Of a stretch of DNA of 64,000 nucleotides, positions 35,613-43,301 are shown piece by piece. The notes beneath the pieces are model-generated. The model did not search any database. It was not told the DNA's origin and saw nothing but the letters and a program-made list of their open reading frames with translations. Within the stretch, counting starts at the first letter, position 1; every line of letters begins with the position of its first letter. Position numbers and translations under genes: made by a program. The DNA comes from JAKCDU01 sp035551615. GTDB taxonomy: Bacteria > Actinomycetota > Acidimicrobiia > Acidimicrobiales > Palsa-688. The stretch covers positions 7,016 through 71,015 of the forward strand of contig DASZNC010000032.1 in assembly GCA_035551615.1 (NCBI GenBank). Direction: 5' to 3'.

Positions 35613-36157
35613 AGGCCGACCGGAGCCTCCCCGACGCGGTAGTGGCCGGGCAGGCGGTTACCCGACACGGCCCGCTCCATCCGCTTGGTCATGCCCGGCG
35701 AGAGGGTTTCGTCGCGGATCATCTCCATGAAGATGGCAGTCGCGTTGCCGACGTCGAAGAAGTCCCGTTGCCAGGCCCACTTGAAGTCCCCGCCGTAGCG
35801 GAACCAGCTACCGCCCAGGCCCGGAACCTCGTAGGTCCCGCCGCCCGGGCGGGGGGCGCCGGCGATCTGCTTCCAGAAGCCCACGATCTCGCCCTGGTGC
35901 TCGTCGATCAGGACCTTCTGGTACGGGTAGGTCCAGCCGTCGAGGCCGCCCATCTCCAAGCCGACGGCGACATCACGGATCTCGTCGCGACCGACGGCCA
36001 TGAAGTCCTCCTTGGGGCCGATGTTCCAGCCGTAGGTCGCGTCCTCGGTGAACATGTCGGCCAGGATGGTCCAGTCGTCCTCCTCCTGGGACCGCCGGTT
36101 GGCGTCCAACCAGCGATCGACCATCTCTTTCAACTCGTCGTAGGGGTATGCGGGCAC
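35603..36157 (-). CDS. NTF2-like / SnoaL-like protein of the CYP51 operon
   Basis: 184 residues with one NTF2 fold: LKEMVDRWLDANRRSQEEDDWTILADMFTEDATYGWNIG, then GWTYPYQKVLIDEHQGEIVGFWKQ. Proteins of this fold include ketosteroid isomerase; from memory, the M. tuberculosis CYP51 locus also contains an NTF2-like gene (Rv0760c). It begins four bases after the ferredoxin stop, so it is co-transcribed. Activity unknown. Confidence 0.78.
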   Translation of the reverse strand: MPAYPYDELKEMVDRWLDANRRSQEEDDWTILADMFTEDATYGWNIGPKEDFMAVGRDEIRDVAVGLEMGGLDGWTYPYQKVLIDEHQGEIVGFWKQIAGAPRPGGGTYEVPGLGGSWFRYGGDFKWAWQRDFFDVGNATAIFMEMIRDETLSPGMTKRMERAVSGNRLPGHYRVGEAPVGLWD

Positions 36158-36161
36158 GGGT

Positions 36162-36356
36162 TCAGTCCTCCTGGATGCGCAGGGCGCCGGTCGGGCAGAA
36201 CCGTACGGCAGCCATCGCCTCGGCCCTGCTGGTTTCGGGTGGGTTGGCGTCGACGACGGTCAGCTGACCGTCCTTCGACACCGAGAACAGGTCGGGGGCC
36301 TCGGACTCGCAGACGCCGTGCCCCTGGCACAGGTCGCGGTCCACTTCGATCCGCAC
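36162..36356 (-). CDS. Ferredoxin of P450 redox chain (3Fe-4S type)
   Basis: 64 residues: VDRDLCQGHGVCESEAPDLF near the N-terminus and AAVRFCPTGALRI at the end. The CxxHxxC...CP pattern is that of single-cluster actinobacterial ferredoxins that feed electrons to P450s. It starts with GTG at 36356, two bases after the CYP51 stop. In M. tuberculosis the ferredoxin Rv0763c sits in the same place and supports CYP51. No ferredoxin reductase is in the window. Confidence 0.9.
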   Translation of the reverse strand: MRIEVDRDLCQGHGVCESEAPDLFSVSKDGQLTVVDANPPETSRAEAMAAVRFCPTGALRIQED

Positions 36357-36358
36357 GT

Positions 36359-37714
36359 CTAGGCGCCGGTGCGGGCCCGGTACCGGGCCACGCACGGTTG
36401 GGCCAACTGGACCACCATCTTCGAATGGTCGTTCCGGTACGACTCGGGGGGCTGGGCCAGCTCGAAGTCGTAGTTGCGGAGCAGGACCGTGAAGATGGCC
36501 TTCAACTGCATCATGGCGAACGGGGCGCCGACGCACCGGTGGCGGCCGGCCCCGAACGGGATCCACGTCCACGGGTGCTCGCGGTCGGCGAACTCGGGTT
36601 CCAGATAGCGGTCGGGTACGAAGGCATCGGGGTCGGCGAAGTCCTCGCCGATGCGGTTGGATACGGCCGGGCTGGCGCCGACCAGGGCACCGGCCGCCAC
36701 CCGGTGCCCCAGGATCTCCATGTCCTCGGTGGCCACCCGTAACACCAGGATCAGGGGCGGGTGCAGGCGCAGCGCCTCTTTGATGGCCGACTCCAGCAAT
36801 GGGATGTCGCGCAGGGCCTGGTAGGTCAGTTCGTCCCCGCCGGGCAGCGCGTCGACCTCGGCGCGGACCCGGGCCATGACCTCGGGGTGGCGCAGCATCT
36901 CGATGAGAGTCCAGGCGGCCGTTCCTGACGTGGTGTGGTGGCCGGCGAACATCATCGAGATGAACATGCCGGTGACCATGTCGGTGCTGAACCGGGGCCC
37001 TCCGTCGTCGTCGGTGATCGACATCAGCACGTCGAGCAGGTCGCGGTCGTCTTCGTCGGGCGGCGGTTCGATCCTCCGCCGGTCCATGATCTCCTGGACC
37101 AGCGCGACCAGTCCGACACGAGCCTCGTCGCGGCGACGGAAGCTCTCGATCGGCGCGTACGGGTCGACGTAGGCGACGGCGTCGGTGCCCCGCTCCAGTT
37201 CGTGGTAGAGCTCGGCGAAGCGCCGGTCCAGGTCGTTGCGGAAACGCCGGCCGATGAGGCAGGCCGACGACGTGTAGATGGTCAGCTCGGCGAACCAGTC
37301 GAGCAGGTCGATGGTGCCCTCGTCCGACCAGGTGGCGACCATGCCGGCGACCTCGCCGGCGATGGTGGCGGCGTGGCCGCGCATGAACTTGTCCCGGAGG
37401 GACTGGTTGTGGAGCATTTCCCGGCGGCGTTCCGGCGGCGCATCGAAGACGACCCCCTCGCCGAAGATCGGCTTCATGAACGGGTAGGCCTCGGCCTGAT
37501 CGAGCTGGTCCTCCGGAGCCCGGAAGAAGAACTCATTGGCTTCTGCGCCGGTCAGCAGCACGACGTCGCGACCGGCCAGGTCGAACGCACCGATCGGGCC
37601 GCACTCCTGGCGGACCCGGTGCATCAGGGCGAGCGGGTCGCGCCGCAACTCCTCCAGGTGGCCGTTCGGTTCGCCGCCTCCGGACACCCGGGGCGGATCG
37701 GTGATCGTGGCCAT
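36359..37714 (-). CDS. cyp51: Cytochrome P450 CYP51 (sterol 14-alpha-demethylase family)
   Basis: 451 residues. It aligns by eye with mycobacterial CYP51B1 over most of its length: YPFMKPIFGEGVVFDA, ELTIYTSSACLIG, YHELERGTDAVAYVDPY, ISMMFAGHHTTSGTA (I helix), IKEALRLHPP (ExxR), FGAGRHRCVGAPFA (heme cysteine) and QPPESYRNDHSKMVVQLAQP near the end. The family removes the 14-alpha methyl of sterols such as lanosterol. Bacterial substrates are often uncertain. Its start codon directly follows the stop of the upstream P450 gene with no gap. The ferredoxin follows two bases later. Confidence 0.93.
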   Translation of the reverse strand: MATITDPPRVSGGGEPNGHLEELRRDPLALMHRVRQECGPIGAFDLAGRDVVLLTGAEANEFFFRAPEDQLDQAEAYPFMKPIFGEGVVFDAPPERRREMLHNQSLRDKFMRGHAATIAGEVAGMVATWSDEGTIDLLDWFAELTIYTSSACLIGRRFRNDLDRRFAELYHELERGTDAVAYVDPYAPIESFRRRDEARVGLVALVQEIMDRRRIEPPPDEDDRDLLDVLMSITDDDGGPRFSTDMVTGMFISMMFAGHHTTSGTAAWTLIEMLRHPEVMARVRAEVDALPGGDELTYQALRDIPLLESAIKEALRLHPPLILVLRVATEDMEILGHRVAAGALVGASPAVSNRIGEDFADPDAFVPDRYLEPEFADREHPWTWIPFGAGRHRCVGAPFAMMQLKAIFTVLLRNYDFELAQPPESYRNDHSKMVVQLAQPCVARYRARTGA

Positions 37715-38914
37715 TCAGCGCACCTCCACAGTCGTGGGCAGGGCGGCGAAGCCCCGCACGTTGATCGAATGGACCCGCTCGGCCTGTGCCTCGTCGACCG
37801 ACCACCCGGAGATGCGTTCGACGAGCAGGCGCAGGACGGTGCGGGCCTCCAGTCGGGCCAGGGCGGCGCCGAGGCAGAAGTGGCGGCCGGCCCCGAAGCT
37901 GATGATCCCGGTCGTGTCGCGACCGATGTCATATTTGTCCGGATCGGGGAAGGCCCCGGGATCGCGGTTGGCCGACCCGAGCAGCAGCAGGACCGGGGTG
38001 TCGGCCTCGATCGGCGTGCCGAGCACCTCGATCGGACCGTTGGCCACCCGCACCAGCATCTGCGTGGACGTGTCGTAGCGCAGGGTTTCCTCGATCCAGG
38101 CCGGGATCCGCGCCGGCGCGGCCAGCACCTGCCGGGCCGCATCGCCGTGGTGGGCGGCCCAGTACCAGGCGTGGGCCAGGAGCTTGGTGGTCGTCTCGTT
38201 GCCGGCCACGATCATGAGGATGAGGAACGAGATGATCTCGTTGTCGGTCAGCCGGTCGCCGTCGATCTCCGCCACCGTGAGGGCGGTGGTCAGATCTCCG
38301 GTCGGGTGGGCGCGCCGGTCGGCGACCAGCTCGGCGAAGTAGGTCATCAGCTCGAGGGCGGCCTCGACGCCGGCCACCGGAACGTCCAGCACCCCCTCTT
38401 CCCGGTGGAGGAGCAGGTCGGCCAGGCGCCGGAGATCGGCCCGCTCGGAGCGGGGCACGCCGAGCATCTCGCTGATCACGTCCATCGGCACCAGCCCGGC
38501 CAGGTCGGCGACGAAGTCGAACTCGCGCTTCTGCAGGGCCGGCTCGAGGTGCTCGAGGGTGATCCGCTCGATCTGGCCTTTCAGATCGGCCACCCGCTTC
38601 GGGGTGAAACCGCGCGAGACCAGTCCCCGCATCCGGGTGTGGTCGGGCGGATCCATGGCCAGGAAGCTCATGGCCCGATGGGCGTCGGGCCCGAACGCGG
38701 ACGGGTCCAGTGAGACCCCGTATCGGCTCGAGAACCGGCCCGGGTCGCGGAACGCGGCGACCACGTCCTCGTGGCGGGAGAGGGCCCAGAAGCCGTATTG
38801 GTCGTTGCGGTACAGCGGCGCCTCGTCGCGCAGGCGGGCATACACCGGGTACGGATCCTCGTGGACGGCGTAGTCGTAGGGGTCGTACAGGACCGGGTCC
38901 ATGGTCGAGGTCAT
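37715..38914 (-). CDS. Cytochrome P450, CYP123-like
   Basis: 399 residues with all P450 landmarks: FLAMDPPDHTRMRGLVSRGF, I helix LMIVAGNETTTK, EETLRYD (ExxR) and FGAGRHFCLGAALARLE (heme cysteine). It is soluble and bacterial in type. Position next to CYP51 mirrors cyp123 (Rv0766c) in M. tuberculosis; family assignment by sequence is less certain than for CYP51. Its ATG overlaps the TetR stop by four bases (ATGA). Confidence 0.85.
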   Translation of the reverse strand: MTSTMDPVLYDPYDYAVHEDPYPVYARLRDEAPLYRNDQYGFWALSRHEDVVAAFRDPGRFSSRYGVSLDPSAFGPDAHRAMSFLAMDPPDHTRMRGLVSRGFTPKRVADLKGQIERITLEHLEPALQKREFDFVADLAGLVPMDVISEMLGVPRSERADLRRLADLLLHREEGVLDVPVAGVEAALELMTYFAELVADRRAHPTGDLTTALTVAEIDGDRLTDNEIISFLILMIVAGNETTTKLLAHAWYWAAHHGDAARQVLAAPARIPAWIEETLRYDTSTQMLVRVANGPIEVLGTPIEADTPVLLLLGSANRDPGAFPDPDKYDIGRDTTGIISFGAGRHFCLGAALARLEARTVLRLLVERISGWSVDEAQAERVHSINVRGFAALPTTVEVR

Positions 38915-39528
38915 CGTTTCCCTCCCAGGATGAGGCGACCGGCGGCGACGAGGGTGACCGGCACCTGATCGGGGCGGAGGTGGCCGAGGCCCATCCAGAG
39001 GAGGGCGCCGGTGTAGAGGAGGTCGAGGGCGGTCATGACCGCCTCGTCGGCGTCCGGTCCGAGAGCGGCGGCCAGGCGGTCATGAGCGGCCAGGCCGATG
39101 CGCATGCGGATCGCGGACGTCTCTGGACCTGGTTGCAGCAGAGCGGTGGTCCCGGCCGCGGCCAGGGCCGGCTCGTCGGCCATGAACGTCCCGAGCAGCA
39201 TCAGCTCCGCCTCCAGCCGTTCCTGGGGGGTGGCCCGCACGGCGGGGGCGGCGTCGAGCAGGCGTCTCATCTCCCGCCACATGACCTCGGCCAGCAGGTG
39301 GTCCTTGGAGGCGAAATGGGTGTAGGCGGTGGCCGGGGCCACGCCTGCCCGCCGGGCGGCGGCCCGCACGGCCATGCCGTCATAGCCGAGGAGGCGGGCT
39401 TCGTCGGCGGCCGCATCGAGCAGTAGATCGACGGTCCGGGCCTGGCGGGCCGTGGTCCGCCGGCGCCGGGGTTCGATCGGATGAATCGCCCGGTCCCCGG
39501 CTCCGCCTATGGGGCTGGAAGTAGCCAT
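38911..39528 (-). CDS. TetR-family repressor of the P450 operon
   Basis: 205 residues. The N-terminal helix-turn-helix runs from about 25 to 75 (LLDAAADEARLLGYDGMAVRAAARRAGVAPATAYTHFASKDHL), and the rest is an all-helical ligand domain. It is the first gene of the operon and probably autoregulates. TAGTTT (39535-39540) lies six bases before its ATG, so its mRNA is likely leaderless. A perfect 16-base palindrome starts 17 bases from its start and overlaps the divergent gene. Confidence 0.88.
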   Translation of the reverse strand: MATSSPIGGAGDRAIHPIEPRRRRTTARQARTVDLLLDAAADEARLLGYDGMAVRAAARRAGVAPATAYTHFASKDHLLAEVMWREMRRLLDAAPAVRATPQERLEAELMLLGTFMADEPALAAAGTTALLQPGPETSAIRMRIGLAAHDRLAAALGPDADEAVMTALDLLYTGALLWMGLGHLRPDQVPVTLVAAGRLILGGKR

Positions 39529-39534
39529 GCGTCC

Positions 39535-39544
39535 AAACTACAGT
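39535..39544. promoter_or_regulatory. Two overlapping divergent -10 elements
   Basis: On the minus strand TAGTTT (39540-39535) is six bases from the TetR ATG. On the plus strand TACAGT (39539-39544) is eight bases from the GTG at 39553. The two hexamers share bases 39539-39540. Both transcripts would be leaderless, and both polymerases could not bind at once. Confidence 0.6.
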
Positions 39545-39560
39545 CTGGACACGTGTCCAG
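39545..39560. promoter_or_regulatory. Perfect 16-base palindrome, likely TetR operator
   Basis: CTGGACACGTGTCCAG is perfectly self-complementary. It covers the predicted transcription start and the GTG start codon of the plus-strand dehydrogenase and abuts both -10 elements. The size and symmetry are typical of TetR operators. Binding by the adjacent regulator is inferred. Confidence 0.7.
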
Positions 39561-40410
39561 TAAACAGGTGGTTGGGGTCATCGGTCTCGGCGACATCGGA
39601 GCGGGAGTGGCATCGGGGGTGGTCCGGGCCGGCCACGACCTGGTCGTCTGTGACATCCGGGCCGACGCCACCGCCGGCTTCGCCGACCGGGCCACCATCG
39701 CCTCCGGACCGACCGACGTGGGTCGGCGTGCGGATGTGGTCATCGTGGCCGTCGTCACCGACGCCCAGCTGCTGGCCGTGCTGACCGGTCCGGAAGGGGC
39801 CCTCAGCACCATGGGAGCGGGAAAATCGGTGATCATCGTCTCCACGGTGTCCATCGAGACGGTCCGTGCGGTGGCCGGCGCAGCTGGCGCCAAGGGGGTG
39901 GCCGTGGTCGACTGCGGCGTGTCAGGTGGTCCCAGCTCGGCCGTCGCCGGAGAGCTGGTGGCGATGGTCGGCGGGAGCGACGCCGACGTGGAGGCCGCCC
40001 TGCCGGTTCTGGAGTCGTTCAGCTCCGACGTGGTCCGCATGGGGGAGCTGGGGGCCGGGTTGCGGGCCAAGCTGGCCCGCAACATCATCCAGTACGTGTC
40101 GTGGATGGCGGCCTACGAGGCCCAGCGGTTGGCCGAGGCCGCCGGCGTGAGCCTGACCCGGCTGGCCCGGGTGGTGAAGGCCAGCGACGCCAAGATCGGC
40201 GGGGCGACGACTCTCATGTTCCGCAGGACGGTCGAGCCGTTCGGTCCCGACGACGACCAAAGTCTGGCCGGCGCCATGGCCACCGCCGCCGGACTGGCTC
40301 ACAAAGATCTCACCGCGGCTCTGCAACTGGCCGCCGAACTGGGAGTGGAGTTGCCGGTGACGGCTCTGTCGGAAGCGAGGATCGATCGAGTGTTCGGAAT
40401 GCCCCAGTGA
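39553..40410 (+). CDS. NAD(P)-dependent dehydrogenase, 3-hydroxyisobutyrate dehydrogenase family
   Basis: 285 residues. N-terminal Rossmann fold with VIGLGDIGAGVASG, then VVDCGVSGGPSSAVAGELVAMVGG and an all-helical C-terminal domain carrying ...GLRAKLARNIIQYVSWMAAYEAQRLAEAAG with the catalytic lysine region (usually GxGxxxKxxxN). It resembles Rv0770 of M. tuberculosis, which lies near CYP51 there too. The GTG at 39553 fits a leaderless start inside the palindrome; GTG at 39568 is the alternative. Substrate unknown. Confidence 0.85.
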   Translation: MSSKQVVGVIGLGDIGAGVASGVVRAGHDLVVCDIRADATAGFADRATIASGPTDVGRRADVVIVAVVTDAQLLAVLTGPEGALSTMGAGKSVIIVSTVSIETVRAVAGAAGAKGVAVVDCGVSGGPSSAVAGELVAMVGGSDADVEAALPVLESFSSDVVRMGELGAGLRAKLARNIIQYVSWMAAYEAQRLAEAAGVSLTRLARVVKASDAKIGGATTLMFRRTVEPFGPDDDQSLAGAMATAAGLAHKDLTAALQLAAELGVELPVTALSEARIDRVFGMPQ

Positions 40411-40817
40411 CCGATGACCCGGGCGCCGGGCGGCGCCCGCCCCGCCCTGGCCGGGCCGCCGGCCAGGCCCGCATGCAGGACGTCTACGGTTTCAGCGGCG
40501 ACCCCGACGTCGGTCCCGGGGACTTCCTGGCCTACACCGTGGATCATCTCTTCGGCGACGTCTGGAACCGGCCCGGTCTGGACATCCCGGCCCGCCGGCT
40601 GCTCTCCATCGGCGTCCTGGCCGCGCTCGGCCAGTCCGAGCTGTGCGACATCCAGTTCGACGCGGCCATCGCCAACGGCGAGCTGACCGAGGAGCAGGTA
40701 CGGGAGGTGGTCATCCACCTGACCCACTACGTGGGCTGGCCGCTCGGCTCCCACCTCAACAACTCGGCCGAGCGGGTCATCGCCCGTCGCCGCAAGGCGG
40801 CCGAGAAGCAGGGCTGA
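40407..40817 (+). CDS. Carboxymuconolactone decarboxylase-like protein
   Basis: 136 residues. VYGFSGDPDVGPGDFLAYTVDHLFGDVWNRPGLDIPARRLLSIGVLAALGQ and EEQVREVVIHLTHYVGWPLG are the CMD/AhpD-like core, here lacking a CxxC redox pair, so a peroxidase role is unlikely. It starts at GTG overlapping the dehydrogenase stop by four bases. Rv0771 has the same family and position in M. tuberculosis. The reaction is unknown. Confidence 0.82.
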   Translation: MTDDPGAGRRPPRPGRAAGQARMQDVYGFSGDPDVGPGDFLAYTVDHLFGDVWNRPGLDIPARRLLSIGVLAALGQSELCDIQFDAAIANGELTEEQVREVVIHLTHYVGWPLGSHLNNSAERVIARRRKAAEKQG

Positions 40818-40886
40818 CCGCTCTTTCCCGACTTTCCTCGTTGTCTGCCGCTCAGGTGGGGGGCCGGATACGCCGATCTGCTTAAG

Positions 40887-43298
40887 GTGGATTGTCAGTT
40901 GTGTGGAGGGTCAGGTCACACCGCCGACGGCTGCTCCGTGCGCCCGAAATCCCGGATGGAATACCTGCAGTCGAGCCCGGGCGGTGAGTGGCAGCCGTCC
41001 TCGGAGCGGGTCATCGGCGCTGCGGCTGCGGCTCCGGCCCCGCCGGCGCCGGCCGATCCGACGGCGCCCCCGATTCTGGCCGCTCCGAACGCGGCTGATC
41101 CGATTCCGGTCGGTCCGATTCCGGCGACCCGATCGGTCCCCGCACCGATTCCGGCGGCTCCGAATGGGGCCCCTCCGGTTCCGGGCCGCCGGGCCTCCGA
41201 TGCCCCTCCCGGCCCGGCCCCGATCCGCCGGTCGACCGATGACCCTTCTCGCCCGATCCCACCTCGCCGCCCCTCTCCCGAAGGGCCCCGACTGGCCGCC
41301 GTCTCAGACGAGCCGGCCGCGGCGCGCCGCGGTCTCAAGCCGGGCCGGCCGACCGAGCCGGTGCGGGCGGATCCCGCTCCCGACGCCCCGCCTTCGCGCT
41401 TCCTGAGCGCGCCGGCCACCCGTTTCCAACTGCCCACCCCGAGCGCGGCCGACGGACCGGCCCTCAGGCCGACCGGTTTCGGGCCGGCCCGCCGACCCGA
41501 CCCACCGGCCGAAGGGACCGAGACCGGCCCGCCGGTTCTGTCCCAGGCCGACCTCGACGCCCTGGAACAGCTCACCAACGACCAGCGGGCCGTTACGCGC
41601 CCGGCCGACGGCCGGCCGCCGGCCCTGTCGCAGGCGGACCTCGACGCACTGGAGAAGCTCACCCGGGAGGAAAGGGCGGCGACCCGTCAGGCCGAGGCCC
41701 GGACGGCCGAGCGGTTGAGCCGCACCAAGGCCCCCAAACCGGTGCCGCGGCCGCTCGACGGCGACGAACCGGTCCCCAGCAGCCTGATCGCCATCGCCGC
41801 CGCAGCCGCCGCCAGCCAGCTCACCAGTTCGGGCGCTCTGGGCCAACCCCAACCCCACCCGGGCCGCCGCTCATCCGACCGCCCCACGCCGGTCGCCGAG
41901 CCCCGGGCCTCCGCTCCGGCCCCGGCACCTCGGCCGCCCGAGCCCGCTCCTACTCGGCCGCCGGCCAGGTCCGCTCCGGCGCCGGCCCCGTTGAATGTGG
42001 CGGCCACCGGGCCGGCCGAGTCGGCCCCGGTGCCGGCCCCGTCCGATGTGGCGGCCACCGTTCCGCCGGCCCGGTCCACCCCGGCGCCGGCCACCCCACC
42101 TCCGGCCACCCCACCTCCGGCCGGGCCGCCCCCGGTCTCGTCCCGGCCCCAGGCTGCGGCGGCGCCGGCCCAGCCGAAATCACCGCCGGCGGTGCCGACA
42201 ACGTCGGCCGTCGCGGCGTCGCCCAGGCCGACCCTGGTCGGTCCATCGGTGGTCGATCGGGTCACCCCGCGCGCCGACGCACCCCATGCGGCCGCCGACC
42301 TGTTGAAGGAGTTGCTGGGTCGGCCGGCCACGACGGCGGCCGCGACCGAGCCGGGTCCGGCCGTCGAGCCGGCGCCGGCCGCCGAGCCACCGGACGCACC
42401 CGAGCCGCCGGCCGCACCCGAGCGGATCAGCGGGCGGCCGATGATGGGTTCCACCGTGGGCCGCCCGGATCTGGTCCCGAGCCCGGCACCTCCCGCCTCC
42501 CGGCCACCGGCGACCGTCCCGCCTCCCACCGCGCCGGTCGCCGCCGCGATCTCGGCCGCCGTGGTCGCGCCGCCCCCCGCTCCGGCCTGTCCGGCCGGGC
42601 CCGGGGGAGGGCCGGGAGCCGGAGGAACCCGTCCTTTGACCGCACCGTCACCGACACCCGCGCCGGCCACTCCGCCTCCGGCCGCCGCCGGGATCAAGAC
42701 CTGGCCCCCTCGAGAAGTGGCCGACGGCTGGGCCGGCGCCCAGCCGAAGGGGCGCCACCACAAGAAGCTGGGGCCGGTGCCGTCGAAGTACCGCCCCTAC
42801 CCGGGACGGCGCTCGGGCCTGGCCACGGTCGTCGCTCTGGTCCTGATCGTGGCCATCGCCGGTGCCGCCGCCTGGCAGTTCGTGTTGAAGCCGAAATCGG
42901 CGTGGCCGGCCCACTGGGATCCGCGGGTCGCCTCGATCGCCGCCTTCGTCCAGACTCACGCCGCCGTCACCTGGAAGCACCCGGTCCGGATCGTGTTCGA
43001 ATCCAAGGCGGCGTTCGCCGTCGACGCCGCCGCCGCCCCGGCCGGCCCGTCACCTCAGGGCGCGTCGGTCGCCCGTTACGTGCCCGCCGACGCGACCGTC
43101 TACGTCAACGGCACGGCGGTCAACGTGTACGCCAAGGTGGCTCTGACCGGCCAACTCACAGAGGCCCTGGAAGCCCAGTACCTGTCGTCGGCGTCACCGG
43201 CCATCGACCGTGAGGCGGCCAAGGTCCAGGCGGCCATGATCCAGTCACTCCCGGCCACCCAGGCCGCCCTGCTCCTGCAGCAGACGCCCCGGGGTTGA
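40887..43298 (+). CDS. Pro/Ala-rich single-pass membrane protein with zinc-knuckle-like N-terminus
   Basis: 803 residues. Residues 1-15 hold CQLCGGSGHTADGC, a knuckle-like cysteine motif. Residues about 50-620 are extremely rich in Pro, Ala, Arg and Thr and are predicted to be disordered. Within them, around 213-272, a segment of about 29 residues containing LSQADLDALE is repeated twice. A basic stretch and one membrane helix (about 648-668, ATVVALVLIVAIAGAAAWQ) lead to an outer domain of about 130 residues of unknown fold. It resembles no family I know. It may be an envelope scaffold. Confidence 0.7.
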   Translation: MDCQLCGGSGHTADGCSVRPKSRMEYLQSSPGGEWQPSSERVIGAAAAAPAPPAPADPTAPPILAAPNAADPIPVGPIPATRSVPAPIPAAPNGAPPVPGRRASDAPPGPAPIRRSTDDPSRPIPPRRPSPEGPRLAAVSDEPAAARRGLKPGRPTEPVRADPAPDAPPSRFLSAPATRFQLPTPSAADGPALRPTGFGPARRPDPPAEGTETGPPVLSQADLDALEQLTNDQRAVTRPADGRPPALSQADLDALEKLTREERAATRQAEARTAERLSRTKAPKPVPRPLDGDEPVPSSLIAIAAAAAASQLTSSGALGQPQPHPGRRSSDRPTPVAEPRASAPAPAPRPPEPAPTRPPARSAPAPAPLNVAATGPAESAPVPAPSDVAATVPPARSTPAPATPPPATPPPAGPPPVSSRPQAAAAPAQPKSPPAVPTTSAVAASPRPTLVGPSVVDRVTPRADAPHAAADLLKELLGRPATTAAATEPGPAVEPAPAAEPPDAPEPPAAPERISGRPMMGSTVGRPDLVPSPAPPASRPPATVPPPTAPVAAAISAAVVAPPPAPACPAGPGGGPGAGGTRPLTAPSPTPAPATPPPAAAGIKTWPPREVADGWAGAQPKGRHHKKLGPVPSKYRPYPGRRSGLATVVALVLIVAIAGAAAWQFVLKPKSAWPAHWDPRVASIAAFVQTHAAVTWKHPVRIVFESKAAFAVDAAAAPAGPSPQGASVARYVPADATVYVNGTAVNVYAKVALTGQLTEALEAQYLSSASPAIDREAAKVQAAMIQSLPATQAALLLQQTPRG

Positions 43299-43301
43299 GC
43301 C

